This document shows, in pieces, positions 17,796 to 26,058 of a stretch of DNA of 64,000 nt. The position numbers and the translations under genes were made by a program. This DNA is from G016756615 sp035556195 (GTDB lineage: Bacteria; Pseudomonadota; Alphaproteobacteria; Rhizobiales; Rhizobiaceae), in assembly GCA_035556195.1 (NCBI GenBank), contig DATMFK010000022.1:1-64000 (forward strand). Reading direction: 5' to 3'. Each line of letters opens with the position of its first letter. Position 1 is the stretch's first letter. The notes under the pieces are model-generated. The model was not told the origin of the DNA and searched no databases. It saw only the letters and a list, made by a program, of their open reading frames with translations.

Positions 17796-18332
17796 ATTCG
17801 CAGACCATTCAAAGCCGCGGCGCCCACCAAGGAAGGCCCGCGCGCAAACAGGGACATCCGGGTACCCCGGGTGCAGCTCATCGACGAGACCGGCAACAAT
17901 CGCGGCGACGTTTCGATCAACGAAGCGCTGCTGGCCGCGGAAGAGGTGGGCCTTGATCTCGTTGAAATCTCTCCCAATGCAAATCCGCCCGTCGTCAAGA
18001 TCCTTGACCTCGGCAAGCTGAAATACGCCAACCAGAAGAAGGCGGCAGAAGCGCGCAAGAACCAGAAGGTCATCGAGATCAAGGAGATCAAGATGCGCCC
18101 GAACATCGACACGCATGATTATGACGTGAAGATGAAGGCGGTGCGGCGCTTCTTCGAGGAAGGCGACAAGGTCAAGCTGACGCTGCGCTTCCGCGGACGC
18201 GAAATGGCGCATATGGAACTGGGCATGCAGCTCCTGAACAAAGTCCGCGACGAGGTCGCCGCCATCGCCAAGGTGGAGGCTGAGCCGAAGCTCGAAGGTC
18301 GCCAGATGATGATGGTGCTGGCCCCGCGCTAA
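17796..18332 (+). CDS. infC: Translation initiation factor IF-3 with ATT start codon
   Basis: Binds the 30S subunit, blocks premature 50S joining and checks the start codon and initiator tRNA. Both domains are present: N-terminal INEALLAAEEVGLDLVEISP and C-terminal IKEIKMRPNIDTHDYDVK plus FRGREMAHMELG. The first canonical start in frame is GTG 17871, but that would remove the N-terminal RRPFKAAAPTKEGPRANRDI segment. ATT at 17796 sits eight bases after GAGGAGA and gives a 178-aa protein of normal length. IF-3 discriminates against AUU, so it represses its own translation through this codon, as shown in E. coli. Its stop codon is part of an intergenic repeat. Confidence 0.93.
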   Translation: MRRPFKAAAPTKEGPRANRDIRVPRVQLIDETGNNRGDVSINEALLAAEEVGLDLVEISPNANPPVVKILDLGKLKYANQKKAAEARKNQKVIEIKEIKMRPNIDTHDYDVKMKAVRRFFEEGDKVKLTLRFRGREMAHMELGMQLLNKVRDEVAAIAKVEAEPKLEGRQMMMVLAPR

Positions 18333-18385
18333 GCAGGTTTCGGAAAACTGTCCTACGGTTTTCCGACAGAGACCTGCGGCAGGAA
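18330..18385. repeat. Intergenic palindromic repeat, family A copy 2, overlapping the infC stop
   Basis: TAAGCAGGTTTCGGAAAA begins with the infC stop codon and is followed by GGTTTTCCGACAGAGACCTGC. Arms TCGGAAAAC/GTTTTCCGA and GCAGGT/ACCTGC pair to give a long hairpin. It matches the repeat at 11999-12055. It could work as a partial terminator or RNase site between infC and rpmI. Confidence 0.75.
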
Positions 18386-18630
18386 AAGAAGCTGAGTGGG
18401 CAGTGTGGCGATGCCGCGCGAGCCCCGTTTGGGAATGCGACGCGTGGCTGGGCGTCGGAGCGATTGACATTCGGGAAAGCGGTTGCGCTTTCCCGGCCCA
18501 ATCGCTATAAGGCCGCGTTCCAAAAAGCCGCCCGGCAGGGCATGCCGTGGCGGCTTCGTATGCTTTTCGGACTTTGGTCGGTCCGGAAACGACAAGCAAC
18601 AGGCCGTCAAGGCCGATAGGAGTTAGCAAA
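18386..18630 (+). promoter_or_regulatory. Leader region between infC and rpmI, no gene seen
   Basis: About 245 bases without a convincing reading frame. TTGACA at 18465-18470, followed by a TATAAG-like hexamer at 18505-18510 after CGC, might drive rpmI and rplT separately from infC, though the spacing is too long for a clean match. In many bacteria L20 binds a leader here to repress rpmI-rplT; no clear L20 site can be assigned by eye. Confidence 0.3.
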
Positions 18631-18840
18631 ATGCCCAAGATGAAGACCAAATCCGCTGCAAAGAAGCGGTTCAAGATCACTGCCACCGGCAGGGTCAAGG
18701 CGCAGGCCGCCGGCAAGCGCCATGGCATGATCAAGCGCACCAACAAGTTCATTCGCGATGCCCGCGGCACGATGGTTCTCGCCGAGCCGGATGCCAAGAA
18801 GGTCATCAAGAATTTTCTTCCCAACGGCGGCGGCCTCTGA
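18631..18840 (+). CDS. rpmI: 50S ribosomal protein L35
   Basis: A small basic ribosomal protein, 69 aa, starting MPKMKTKSAAKKRFKITATG, the nearly invariant L35 N-terminus. It binds 23S rRNA in the large subunit. TAGGAG lies before the ATG at 18631. A longer frame from 18547 is not used because the family always starts at MPKMKT. It is co-transcribed with rplT, 37 bases downstream. Confidence 0.98.
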   Translation: MPKMKTKSAAKKRFKITATGRVKAQAAGKRHGMIKRTNKFIRDARGTMVLAEPDAKKVIKNFLPNGGGL

Positions 18841-18877
18841 GCCGGCCCGCGGACAAGCGTTTTAAGGAGATCATGAC

Positions 18878-19279
18878 ATGGCACGCGTGAAGAGAGGCGT
18901 TACCGCCCACGCCAAGCACAAGAAGGTCCTGAAAGCCGCCAAGGGTTTCTACGGCCGTCGCAAGAACACGATCCGGATCGCCAAGCAGGCGGTCGAGCGG
19001 TCGAAGCAGTACGCCTATCGCGACCGCAAGAACCGCAAGCGTTCGTTCCGGGCGCTCTGGATCCAGCGCATCAATGCCGCTGTCCACGAGCAGGGTCTGA
19101 CCTATGGCCGCTTCATCGATGGCCTGAACAAGGCCGGCATCCAGATCGACCGCAAGGTTCTGTCGGATCTCGCGATCCACGAGCCGCAGGCATTCGCCGC
19201 CCTGGTCGCCAAGGCCAAGGTTGCGCTCGAATATCTGAAGAACACCACCCCGAATGCGTTTGAGAGCGCTGTCGCCTAA
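18878..19279 (+). CDS. rplT: 50S ribosomal protein L20
   Basis: A 133-aa RNA-binding protein needed early in 50S assembly. The start MARVKRGVTAHAKHKKVLK and the block GFYGRRKNTIRIAKQAVERS are typical of L20, as is DRKNRKRSFRALWIQRINAA. TAAGGAG precedes the ATG. In several bacteria L20 also represses rpmI-rplT translation. A strong terminator follows at 19320-19352. Confidence 0.98.
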   Translation: MARVKRGVTAHAKHKKVLKAAKGFYGRRKNTIRIAKQAVERSKQYAYRDRKNRKRSFRALWIQRINAAVHEQGLTYGRFIDGLNKAGIQIDRKVLSDLAIHEPQAFAALVAKAKVALEYLKNTTPNAFESAVA

Positions 19280-19319
19280 GACCAGCGCTTCCCAAGCTTT
19301 CGAAATTCTGATTTGGGAA

Positions 19320-19352
19320 ACCCGCGCTGGCAGGGCTGGCGCGGGTTTTTTC
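19320..19352 (+). terminator. Rho-independent terminator after rplT
   Basis: ACCCGCGC and GCGCGGGT form a perfect 8-bp stem around an 11-base loop, followed by a run of T's. It separates the infC-rpmI-rplT unit from pheST, although read-through to pheS 44 bases later is possible. Confidence 0.9.
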
Positions 19353-19395
19353 TTTGCATGATCGACAGGCCACTTGGCCAGGACAGGTCCCGAAC

Positions 19396-20481
19396 ATGAG
19401 CGAACTTGCCACTCTTGAAGCTTCCCTTCTCTCCGAGATCGCCGCGGCCGGCGACGAGCAGGCGATCGAGGCCGTGCGCGTCGCCGCGCTCGGAAAGAAG
19501 GGGTCCGTATCGGAGATGTTGAAGACGCTGGGCTCGATGAGCCCGGAGGAACGGCAGTCCAAAGGCCCGGCGATCAACGGGTTGAAGAACCGCGTGACCG
19601 AGGCGCTCTCCGCGCGCAGGGCGGAACTGAAGGATGCGGCGATCGCCGCCAGGCTGGCCGCGGAGACGGTGGACGTGACATTGCCGGTGCGCCAATCGCC
19701 GGCCGAGCGTGGCCGCATCCATCCGATCAGCCAGGTGATCGACGAGATCACCGCGATCTTCGCCGATCTAGGCTTCTCCATCGCGGAGGGGCCGGATGTC
19801 GAAACCGACTATTACAATTTCACGGCGTTGAACTTCCCCGAGGGCCACCCCGCACGGGAAATGCACGATACATTCTTCTTCCCGCCCGACGCCGACGGCG
19901 CACGGAAGCTGCTGCGCACCCACACCTCGCCGGTCCAGATCCGCACCATGGAAGCGCAGAAGCCGCCGATCCGGATCGTCATCCCCGGCAAGACCTACCG
20001 GCAGGATTCCGACGCCACCCATTCGCCCATGTTCCATCAGGTGGAGGGGCTGGTCATCGACAAGACCGCCAATGTCGCCAACATGAAATGGGTGCTGGAG
20101 GAATTCTGCAAAGCGTTCTTCGAGGTGCCCTCGGTCAAGATGCGCTTCCGGCCGAGCTTCTTCCCCTTCACGGAGCCGAGCCTCGAGGTCGATATCCAGT
20201 GCGACCGTTCGCGGCCGGGCGAGGTGCGTTTCGGCGAGGGTTCCGATTGGATGGAGATCCTGGGCTGCGGTATGGTTCACCCCAACGTGCTGCGTTATGG
20301 CGGCCTTGACCCGGACGAGTATCAGGGCTTCGCCTGGGGCATGGGCATCGACCGCATCGCCATGCTGAAATACGGCATGCCCGATCTGCGCGCCTTCTTC
20401 GACGCCGACGTGCGCTGGCTCGCGCATTACGGTTTCCGGCCCCTCGACATGCCGACCTTGTTCGGGGGGCTCAGTTCGTGA
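19396..20481 (+). CDS. pheS: Phenylalanine--tRNA ligase alpha subunit
   Basis: Catalytic subunit of the (alpha-beta)2 enzyme that charges tRNA-Phe, 361 aa. The N-terminal helical coiled-coil that binds tRNA spans roughly residues 1-90. Class II motifs follow: HPISQVIDEI, then EGPDVETDYYNFTALN, FHQVEGLVID (motif 2) and GFAWGMGIDRIAMLKYG (motif 3). ATG 19396 (MSELATLEASLL) is chosen over the frame opening at 19354 on family length. A small GFA-family gene overlaps its end before pheT. Confidence 0.97.
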   Translation: MSELATLEASLLSEIAAAGDEQAIEAVRVAALGKKGSVSEMLKTLGSMSPEERQSKGPAINGLKNRVTEALSARRAELKDAAIAARLAAETVDVTLPVRQSPAERGRIHPISQVIDEITAIFADLGFSIAEGPDVETDYYNFTALNFPEGHPAREMHDTFFFPPDADGARKLLRTHTSPVQIRTMEAQKPPIRIVIPGKTYRQDSDATHSPMFHQVEGLVIDKTANVANMKWVLEEFCKAFFEVPSVKMRFRPSFFPFTEPSLEVDIQCDRSRPGEVRFGEGSDWMEILGCGMVHPNVLRYGGLDPDEYQGFAWGMGIDRIAMLKYGMPDLRAFFDADVRWLAHYGFRPLDMPTLFGGLSS

Positions 20482-20885
20482 CGGCACTGCATTCCGGTAG
20501 CTGCCGCTGCGGCGCCGTACGCTTCGAGGCGTCGGCCGATCCGCTTCACGTCAGCTACTGTCATTGCACGGATTGCCGCAAGGCGTCGGGCGCGCCGGTC
20601 TCGGCTTTCGTCGGTTTCATGGCCGACGCGGTCGTCATCTCCGGCGATACGCTGAAGAGCTACGTCAACGGTCCGGTGAGCCGAAGCTTCTGCAGGAAAT
20701 GCGGCTCGCCCATCGCCTATCTCGACGCGCGCCTGCCCGACAGCATCTATTTCATGCTCGGCGTCATGGACCTGGCCGCCTACTACAAGCCGACCGTGCA
20801 CGCATGGGTGCGGGAGCAGCTTCCTTTCGTGCACATGCCCGACGGTCTGCCGCGCCATCTGACCAGCAGCGTTCCAAGACCCTAG
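20478..20885 (+). CDS. GFA-family protein (glutathione-dependent formaldehyde-activating enzyme-like)
   Basis: A 135-aa zinc protein with the GFA cysteine pattern: SCRCGAVRF, CHCTDCRKASG and FCRKCGSPI, together supplying about seven Cys ligands for two zinc sites. The founding member binds glutathione-formaldehyde adducts, but most family members have unknown roles. The GTG start overlaps the pheS stop by four bases (GTGA), so translation is coupled to pheS; pheT begins 39 bases later. Its presence inside pheST looks like a lineage-specific insertion rather than a functional part of PheRS. Confidence 0.88.
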   Translation: MTALHSGSCRCGAVRFEASADPLHVSYCHCTDCRKASGAPVSAFVGFMADAVVISGDTLKSYVNGPVSRSFCRKCGSPIAYLDARLPDSIYFMLGVMDLAAYYKPTVHAWVREQLPFVHMPDGLPRHLTSSVPRP

Positions 20886-20924
20886 ACCTCAAATGAGACC
20901 GGAAGACCTCCGGAGGATTGCCCG

Positions 20925-23339
20925 ATGAAATTCACACTTTCCTGGCTCAAGGATCACCTCGAAACCGAAGCTTCGCTCGACGAGATCGTCGAGCGGCTGA
21001 CGGCCATCGGTCTCGAGGTCGAATCGGTCGACGACAAGGCGAATCTCAAGCCCTTTGTCATCGCCAAGGTGCTCACCGCCGGCCGGCATCCCGACGCCGA
21101 CAAGCTGCAGGTGCTGACGGTCGATACCGGAGACGGCAAGCCTATCCAAGTCGTATGCGGCGCGCCCAATGCGCGAGCCGGACTGATCGGCGCCTTCGCG
21201 GCGCCCGGCACCTATGTGCCCGGTATCGACGTGACCCTGTCGGTCGGAAAGATCAGGGGCGTCGAAAGCCATGGCATGATGTGCTCGGAACGCGAGCTTC
21301 AGCTCTCCGACGAACATGACGGCATCATCGACCTGCCGTCGGACGCGCCGGTCGGCCGATCCTTTGCGGCCTGGGCGCATCTCGACGATCCGGTGATCGA
21401 AATCAACCTGACGCCGAACAGGCCGGATGCCACCGGCGTCTACGGCATCGCCCGGGACCTTGCGGCCAGCGGTCTCGGCCGCTTGAAGACGCCGCCGGTG
21501 GAAGCGATCCCGGGCAGGGGCAAGACGCCGGTTGCGGTGAAGCTCGAGTTCGGCGACACGCCGCCGCTCTGTCACGGCTTCGCGCTGCGCCTCGTGCGGG
21601 GCGTCAAGAACGGTCCCTCGCCGAAATGGCTGCAGCGGCGGCTGATCGCGATCGGCCTTCGCCCGATCAACGCGCTGGTCGATATCACCAACTACATCAC
21701 CTTCGACCGCGGCAGGCCGCTTCACGTGTTCGACGCGGCGAAAGTCGCCGGAGACCTCGTCGTGCGCCGCGCGGCGCAAGGCGAGAAGGTCCTTGCCTTG
21801 GACGGTCGCGAATACGAGCTCACGCCTGAAATGTGCGTGATCGCCGACCGCGACGGTGTCGAATCGATTGCGGGTGTCATGGGCGGCGAGCATTCCGGCT
21901 GTGACGAGAATACGACCGACGTGCTGATCGAGTCGGCACTTTGGGAGCCGCTCAACATCGCCCGCACCGGCCGCGCACTGGGCATCATCACCGATGCGCG
22001 GTACCGCTTCGAGCGCGGAGTCGACCCGGAATTCATGATCCCCGGCCTGGAGCTTGCAACCCGGCTGGTTCTCGATTTCTGCGGCGGCGAGCCGGCCGAG
22101 ACGGAGGTCGTGGGCTATGCCGGCCACAAGGCGAAGCTCGTCCCCTTCCCTGTCTCGGAGGTAAAAAGGCTCACCGGGCTCGACGTGCCCAAGGCCGAAA
22201 GCCTTGAGATCCTGACGCGGCTCGGCTTCCAGCCTCGGGGGTCGGGCGACGTCGTCGACGTGGCCGTTCCGTCCTGGCGACCGGATGTGGACGGGAAGGC
22301 CGATCTGGTCGAGGAAGTCATGCGCATGCATGGCGTCGACAACATCGCGCCGGAGCCGATGGTCAATCATGATGCCGTCAATGGGAAGATCCTGACGACC
22401 CTGCAGATCCGCACCCGTGCCGCCAGACGGGCGCTCGCCGTGCGCGGCATGATGGAAGCCGTCACCTGGTCGTTCATTCCGGCCAAGCACGCGGAATGGT
22501 TCGGCGGCGGCCAGGTGGCCCTCAAGCTCGCCAACCCCATTGCCGCCGACATGTCCGACATGCGGCCGTCGCTGTTGCCCGGCCTGATCGCGGCGGCGCA
22601 GCGCAACGCCGACAAGGGCATCGGCGATGTGGCGCTCTTCGAAGTCTCGGGCACCTATGAGAGCGATATGCCGAACGGGCAGCGCCGCGTGGCGGCGGGC
22701 GTGCGGCGCGGCACTGCCAAGCTCGACGGCGCCGGACGCCACTGGGCCGGCAACGCCGCTCCGGTCGGCGTGTTCGATGCCAAGGCCGACGCGCTTGCCG
22801 TGCTGGAGGCCTGCGGTGCCCCGGTCGAGAAGCTGCAGATCGAGGCGGGCGGGCCATCCTGGTATCACCCTGGACGTTCCGGCACGATCAAGCTCGGCCC
22901 GAAGACGGTTCTCGGCACCTTCGGCGAATTCCACCCGAAGACGCTCGAAGTGCTCGACGTGGCGGGGCCGCTCGCCGGTTTCGAGGTCTATGTCGACGCC
23001 GTCCCCGAGCCCAAGGCGAAGCCGACGCGCACCAAGCCGAAGCTCGAACTTTCGCCGTTCCAGGCGGTGAAACGCGACTTCGCCTTTGTGGTCGACAAGC
23101 CGGTCGAGGCGGGCGCACTGGTCCGAGCCGCCCTCGCCGCCGATAAGAAGCTGATCACCGGCGTATCGGTGTTCGACGTCTTCGAAGGCGCTTCGCTGGG
23201 CGCCGACAAGAAGTCGGTGGCCATCGAGGTGTCGATCCAGCCGGTCGACAAGACGCTGACCGACGAGGATTTCGAGGCGCTCGCCGGCCGCATCGTCGAG
23301 AATGTGAAGAAGCAGACGGGCGGCGTGCTGCGCGCCTGA
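20925..23339 (+). CDS. pheT: Phenylalanine--tRNA ligase beta subunit
   Basis: The 804-aa partner of PheS, containing the editing site and tRNA anticodon-binding fold. Order of domains: N-terminal OB-type tRNA-binding domain (residues ~40-150, with HPDADKLQVLTVDTGDG), B3/B4 editing core (INALVDITNYITFDRGRPLH), B5 domain, the catalytic-like core (IRTRAARRALAVRGMMEAVT) and the C-terminal FDX-ACB domain (KRDFAFVVDKPVEAG). CGGAGGATTGCCCG precedes the ATG. Length is normal. Confidence 0.97.
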   Translation: MKFTLSWLKDHLETEASLDEIVERLTAIGLEVESVDDKANLKPFVIAKVLTAGRHPDADKLQVLTVDTGDGKPIQVVCGAPNARAGLIGAFAAPGTYVPGIDVTLSVGKIRGVESHGMMCSERELQLSDEHDGIIDLPSDAPVGRSFAAWAHLDDPVIEINLTPNRPDATGVYGIARDLAASGLGRLKTPPVEAIPGRGKTPVAVKLEFGDTPPLCHGFALRLVRGVKNGPSPKWLQRRLIAIGLRPINALVDITNYITFDRGRPLHVFDAAKVAGDLVVRRAAQGEKVLALDGREYELTPEMCVIADRDGVESIAGVMGGEHSGCDENTTDVLIESALWEPLNIARTGRALGIITDARYRFERGVDPEFMIPGLELATRLVLDFCGGEPAETEVVGYAGHKAKLVPFPVSEVKRLTGLDVPKAESLEILTRLGFQPRGSGDVVDVAVPSWRPDVDGKADLVEEVMRMHGVDNIAPEPMVNHDAVNGKILTTLQIRTRAARRALAVRGMMEAVTWSFIPAKHAEWFGGGQVALKLANPIAADMSDMRPSLLPGLIAAAQRNADKGIGDVALFEVSGTYESDMPNGQRRVAAGVRRGTAKLDGAGRHWAGNAAPVGVFDAKADALAVLEACGAPVEKLQIEAGGPSWYHPGRSGTIKLGPKTVLGTFGEFHPKTLEVLDVAGPLAGFEVYVDAVPEPKAKPTRTKPKLELSPFQAVKRDFAFVVDKPVEAGALVRAALAADKKLITGVSVFDVFEGASLGADKKSVAIEVSIQPVDKTLTDEDFEALAGRIVENVKKQTGGVLRA

Positions 23340-23416
23340 CCGGAGGCCGGGAAGACCGGCGGGGCTCCAGGCGTTAACGAGCCCAGGCGGGCGAAGCCAG
23401 CCCGGAGGCGCCGGTC

Positions 23417-24055
23417 ATGATGCGCAACAGCAGGCAGGCATATGGACTGGTCGCGATCGTCCTTCATTGGCTGATCGCGCTGCTCATCATCGGGCAATTG
23501 GTGTTCGGCACGTTGATGGTGAGGCTGGCCGACCAGCGGCTCGCCTTCGAGCTCATCCAGTGGCACAAATCCTTCGGCTTGCTGACATTGGCCCTGGTCG
23601 TCATCAGATTGGCGTGGCGGCTGGCCGGCCCCTTACCGTCGTATCCGCCCACGCTGCCGGGCTGGGAGGTAAGATCGGCCCGTATCATGCACCGGCTGCT
23701 CTACGGGCTCATGCTGGCCCTGCCCCTCAGTGGTTGGGCGCTGGTCTCCGTATCGGTTCTCGCCATTCCGACCCTTGCCTTCTATCTCGTCCTGGTTCCT
23801 AATCTGCCGCTCGGCGTGTCGGAAGGCGCGGAGGACTTCTGGAGCGCGGCGCACCGTTTGCTCGGATATGCGATGATGGTTCTCGTGTCCGTGCATGTGG
23901 CCGCCTCGCTCCGCCACGAATTCTGGCTGGGGAACGGATTGTTGTGGCGCATGCTGGCGCCGCGGCGGTCGCGGTTTCGTGAAGACCCGTCGCGGAATTT
24001 CGCCGAAGGGCGATCCGTTGATGCCGCGCAAGCGCAGCGTCGGAGGACGAGATGA
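23417..24055 (+). CDS. Cytochrome b561-family membrane protein
   Basis: A 212-aa inner-membrane di-haem b561 of the bacterial CybB type, with four hydrophobic segments. Candidate haem-ligand histidines are in VLHWLIALL (His17), QWHKSFG (near 49), the AAHRLLGYAM segment and SVHVAASLRHEF. CybB-type proteins move electrons from ubiquinol or oxidise superoxide. A GGAGG ribosome site precedes ATG 23417. The stop overlaps the start of a YceI-family gene (ATGA), an arrangement seen repeatedly for b561/YceI pairs and suggesting a joint role at the membrane/periplasm. Confidence 0.92.
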   Translation: MMRNSRQAYGLVAIVLHWLIALLIIGQLVFGTLMVRLADQRLAFELIQWHKSFGLLTLALVVIRLAWRLAGPLPSYPPTLPGWEVRSARIMHRLLYGLMLALPLSGWALVSVSVLAIPTLAFYLVLVPNLPLGVSEGAEDFWSAAHRLLGYAMMVLVSVHVAASLRHEFWLGNGLLWRMLAPRRSRFREDPSRNFAEGRSVDAAQAQRRRTR

Positions 24056-24618
24056 TGGCCCGGCTCACTGGCATTGGACTGCTCCTTGCCTTGCCCGCCG
24101 TCGCGGCGGTGTCGCTGGGTGATGCGGCCGGCCGCTACGTCATCAATGAGAGCGGGTCCACAATCGCCTTCGCCATACCCAAGGCGGGAGGCGGTGCCCT
24201 GACCGGCACCTTCGGTCGCTTCCGGGGCACCATCCAGATCAACGGGCAGAACATCGCGAATTCGCGGGTGGATATCACCATCTTCCCCGAGAGCCTGCGC
24301 ACTGGCGAAAGCCGCACCGACGCCTTCCTCAAATCCGACGCGGTATTCGACACGGCCCACGAAAAGGAGATCCATTTCCGCTCCAACGCGGTGAAGCGCA
24401 CGGGCGACAGCACGGCGGTGGTTTCGGGGCCGCTCACCGCCCGCGGACGTACCGGCAATGAAAGCTTCAACGTCGAACTCAAGGACCTCGCGAAGGGGGC
24501 GATCAGCTTCCGCGTCACCGGGAAGGTGCTGCGCTCGCGCTATGGCATGGATGTCGGCACGCCGATCTATTCCAACACTGTCGACTTCGACATGACGCTG
24601 GCCGCCCGGCGCGGGTGA
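24052..24618 (+). CDS. YceI-family periplasmic protein
   Basis: A 188-aa secreted lipocalin-like protein; YceI proteins bind isoprenoid or lipid ligands such as ubiquinone. The N-terminus MMARLTGIGLLLALPAVAAV is a signal peptide, with cleavage probably near AAVSLGDA. The mature part shows family blocks GRYVINESGSTIAFAI, DITIFPESLRTGESRTDAFL and FHFRSNAVKRTGD-like sequence. It overlaps the b561 gene by four bases, so the two are co-translated. A quinone- or lipid-related redox role is inferred from the pair. Confidence 0.92.
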   Translation: MMARLTGIGLLLALPAVAAVSLGDAAGRYVINESGSTIAFAIPKAGGGALTGTFGRFRGTIQINGQNIANSRVDITIFPESLRTGESRTDAFLKSDAVFDTAHEKEIHFRSNAVKRTGDSTAVVSGPLTARGRTGNESFNVELKDLAKGAISFRVTGKVLRSRYGMDVGTPIYSNTVDFDMTLAARRG

Positions 24619-24692
24619 AGGAGAGGAAGCCCGCCGCTTCTCTTTCCGGCTTCGGCCCGCTACGCTGCGGGCAAAGCCATAGGGAGGAGAAC

Positions 24693-25679
24693 ATGTTTCG
24701 CTGGGGAGTTCTTTCCACCGCCAAGATCGCGCGCGAGCACCTGATCCCGGCAATCATGGATTCCGACAATGGCGTGCTGTCGGCGATCGCCAGCCGAGAC
24801 CTCGCCAAGGCGCGAGGGCTTGCCGAGCGTTTCGGTGCGCCGCATGCCTTCGGATCCTACGAGGAGCTTCTCGCTTCGGACGCGGTCGACGGTGTCTACA
24901 TTCCCTTGCCGACGTCGCAGCATGTCGAGTGGACGCGCAGGGCGGCGGAGGCCGGCAAACATGTGCTTGTCGAAAAGCCCCTGGCGCTGGACGCTCGCGA
25001 CATTTCTCCTCTCATCGCGCTGCGCGACGCTAAGCAGGTGCTGATCTGCGAAGCCTTCATGGTCGTCTACCACCCGCAATGGATCAAGGTCCGGGAACTG
25101 GTGGCGGCCGGCGCGATTGGCCGGTTGCGCCACGTGCAGGGCGCCTTCTCCTATTACAATGTCGACCCTGCCAACATGCGCAACCAGCTTTCGCTCGGCG
25201 GGGGCGCGCTTCCGGACATCGGCGTCTATCCAACCGTGTCGACCCGTTTCGTCACCGGCAAGGAACCGCGCCGCGTCCAAGCGACGATCGAGCGTGACAG
25301 AACTTTCGGAACCGACATCTATTCGAGCGTCAGGGCCGATTTCGGCGAGTTCGAACTCAGTTTCTATCTCTCCACCCAGATGGCGGCCAGGCAGCTGATG
25401 GTCTTCCATGGCGAGAAAGGCTTCATCGAGGTCCATTCACCCTTCAACGCGGGCCTCTACGACCACCATCGCATCGAGCTCCACAATCAGAATCACACCG
25501 AAGCGACGGTGTTCCGCTTCCCGGGGACGCAGCAATACAGGCTCGAGGTCGAAAGCTTTGCCCGGGCGGCTCGCGGCGGCGGGGACCGGGTATTTACGCT
25601 AGAGGAATCCGTGCTCAACCAGAAGGTGATCGATGCCATCTTCCGCGCCGGCGCGCGAGACGGCTGGGAAGCCGTCTAA
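24693..25679 (+). CDS. Gfo/Idh/MocA-family oxidoreductase
   Basis: A 328-aa NAD(P)-dependent dehydrogenase, usually acting on sugars, inositols or their derivatives. The N-terminal Rossmann half starts FRWGVLSTAKIAREHLIPAI, followed by the conserved catalytic-lysine motif EKPLALDARD. The C-terminal half carries the substrate domain (GGGALPDIGVYPT). GGGAGGAG precedes ATG 24693. It lies 74 bases after the YceI gene. No sugar transporter or sugar kinase is adjacent, so the substrate is unknown. An intergenic repeat follows directly. Confidence 0.9.
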   Translation: MFRWGVLSTAKIAREHLIPAIMDSDNGVLSAIASRDLAKARGLAERFGAPHAFGSYEELLASDAVDGVYIPLPTSQHVEWTRRAAEAGKHVLVEKPLALDARDISPLIALRDAKQVLICEAFMVVYHPQWIKVRELVAAGAIGRLRHVQGAFSYYNVDPANMRNQLSLGGGALPDIGVYPTVSTRFVTGKEPRRVQATIERDRTFGTDIYSSVRADFGEFELSFYLSTQMAARQLMVFHGEKGFIEVHSPFNAGLYDHHRIELHNQNHTEATVFRFPGTQQYRLEVESFARAARGGGDRVFTLEESVLNQKVIDAIFRAGARDGWEAV

Positions 25680-25800
25680 AGCGCGTCGCGATCTTTCAGA
25701 TTCGCACCCGCGCTTTAAACGTTTGATTTGACGCATGTCTTTCTCGTCATACCGGTGCCCGCTTCGGGGAGACGTGCTTTGGCTTCTCGAGAAAATGCTC
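25678..25800. repeat. Rhizobial-type intergenic mosaic repeat, family B
   Basis: The sequence starts AAAGCGCGTCGCGATCTTTC, continues through GCGCTTTAAACG and GACGCATGTCTTTCTC, and ends with a hairpin around GGTGCCCGCTTCGGGGAGAC. This succession of palindromic modules is like the repeats found between genes of Mesorhizobium and relatives (recalled, not searched). Only one copy is in the window. It begins at the stop codon of the oxidoreductase gene. Confidence 0.6.
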
Positions 25801-26046
25801 GGGCCCCATGACTATTATCGGGCCGAGTAGTCTCGGCGGCGGAAGGTTGTTGCCGGTAAGGGCATCCGATCTTCCAACGCGAAAGTAGTTTTGGGGGACA
25901 GCGACTGAGGGGCCCGCCGAGCGGGCAGTGGAGAGAGAAGTCCTTCACGGTAGCGAAAGCATAATGAAAGTTTCTCTAGCGCGCTCGCCCTCATTGTGAT
26001 TTCAATGTGCATGGTGGGACGGCGTGATCGCCAGAAGGCGACGGCT
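25801..26046. other. Intergenic stretch before the betaine-binding protein
   Basis: No gene supported. A probable promoter for the next gene should lie here, but no clear -35/-10 pair stands out. GTG 25996, ATG 26005 and ATG 26011 are in frame with the downstream gene but lack ribosome sites. Confidence 0.3.
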
Positions 26047-26058
26047 GGAGGAGAGGTT

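Noticed and set aside
20889..22934. 680-codon minus-strand open frame over pheT
   Set aside because: Fully antisense to pheT, whose domains are clear in order; composition is that of a shadow frame.
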